Of a stretch of 15,162 nt of DNA, positions 14,701 to 15,162 are shown piece after piece (within the stretch, counting starts at the first letter, position 1; each line of letters begins with the position of its first letter). The DNA lies in contig DGEI01000004.1 of assembly GCA_002385885.1 (NCBI GenBank), positions 1 through 15,162 on the forward strand. The letters are read 5' to 3'. Source of the stretch: Firmicutes bacterium UBA3930. GTDB lineage: Bacteria > Bacillota > Clostridia > Caldicoprobacterales > Caldicoprobacteraceae. The position numbers and the translations under genes were made by a program. Under the pieces are notes generated by a model that was given only the letters and a program-made list of their open reading frames with translations, was not told where the DNA came from and did not search any database.

Positions 14701-15162
14701 TTACCGGTTAACGGCTAAAGCCGGCGGTATTATTGATCCGTTGGCATGAACGCTATACCTATGGAGAGGTATTATGTCAACTTCCTCATTGCGGTGATTT
14801 AGTGTTTGAAGAACGGCTTTTGCCGTGTCCAGTGAGGTTATACAGGGTATGTTAAATTCCATGGCTGTCCTTCTTAAGGCAAATCCAAACCGGGACGGGT
14901 TTTTGCCGCGGGTTGGCGTATTTATTACCACCTGGAATAAATCATTCTTCAAAGCCTCTAAAACCTGTGATTTACGATACAGCCGGACAGACAGGCCTTT
15001 TTTCAGAAAATATTCGTATGTGCCATCTGTAGCATAGATGTTATAGCCCTTGGAACCAAGAGCTGCTGCCATGCTGAAGGCTTCCTGTTTATCCCGGTCA
15101 GCTACTGAAAACAGTATATTCCCGGTGGGAGAAATATGCATACCTGCCGCTAATAATGCTTT
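14701..15162 (-). CDS. carB: Carbamoyl phosphate synthase large chain, C-terminal part
   Basis: The final 153 codons of the gene are visible and it continues beyond base 15162. They encode the end of the second ATP-grasp half (KALLAAGMHISPTGNILFS) and the allosteric MGS-like domain (SVADRDKQEAFSMAAALGSKG, then IYATDGTYEYFLKKG, VINTPTRGK and FALRRTAMEFNIPCITSLDTA, each described here by its beginning). The complete enzyme is about 1,060-1,080 residues and makes carbamoyl phosphate from glutamine-derived ammonia, bicarbonate and two ATP, with the small chain CarA. Placement directly before argF suggests that this copy serves arginine synthesis. The C-terminus IIPPALAVNR is shorter than the UMP-regulated enterobacterial tail, so its allosteric control may differ. 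Confidence 0.95.
   Translation of the reverse strand, partial: KALLAAGMHISPTGNILFSVADRDKQEAFSMAAALGSKGYNIYATDGTYEYFLKKGLSVRLYRKSQVLEALKNDLFQVVINTPTRGKNPSRFGFALRRTAMEFNIPCITSLDTAKAVLQTLNHRNEEVDIIPLHRYSVHANGSIIPPALAVNR

Overview
The window looks like a stretch of chromosome from a moderately AT-rich Gram-positive bacterium of the class Clostridia. The support is strong purine-rich ribosome binding sites, occasional GTG and TTG starts, a PASTA-domain membrane protein, a HAAS/PadR pair, a BcrA-like ABC transporter and a Clostridia-like RtcB. No species can be named from the sequence alone. No tRNA, rRNA, CRISPR array or insertion sequence was found.

Left part (1-5352): a minus-strand operon runs ABC ATPase (start 3496), then ABC-2 permease (2502-688), then a membrane-anchored PASTA protein that leaves the window at base 1. 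The permease has about 350 extracytoplasmic residues between its first two membrane segments, and the third protein carries cell-wall-binding-type PASTA repeats but no kinase. Diverging from this operon across a 0.46 kb AT-rich spacer are a HAAS-RDD membrane protein and, 160 bases further on, a PadR-type repressor. I read these five genes as one candidate envelope-stress or envelope-remodelling module. This is the most interesting assembly in the window, although its function is inferred.

Middle part (5353-11072): an orphan RtcB-type RNA ligase with a strong terminator, a stand-alone holin-like protein with its own terminator, and a MATE multidrug exporter behind a good sigma-A promoter. Next comes a clearly decayed Rsm22-family rRNA methyltransferase gene, with five in-frame stops of all three kinds, a frame change and an internal deletion. 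It is followed by an intact sugar-isomerase-like TIM barrel that overlaps a small lipoprotein gene by four bases, ending in a terminator.

Right part (11073-15162): a NimA-like flavin-binding protein, a short stretch of gene debris including the tail of a GNAT acetyltransferase, and an intact two-domain GNAT protein, all on the plus strand. On the minus strand are the 3' end of carB (carbamoyl phosphate synthase large chain), argF (ornithine carbamoyltransferase) and a single-domain GNAT gene. carB and argF supply and use carbamoyl phosphate for arginine synthesis.

Several starts differ from the longest possible reading frame. The ribosome binding sites place the ATPase start at a GTG (3496), the permease start at an ATG (2502), the RtcB start probably at a TTG (5412) and the two-domain GNAT start at an ATG (12002).
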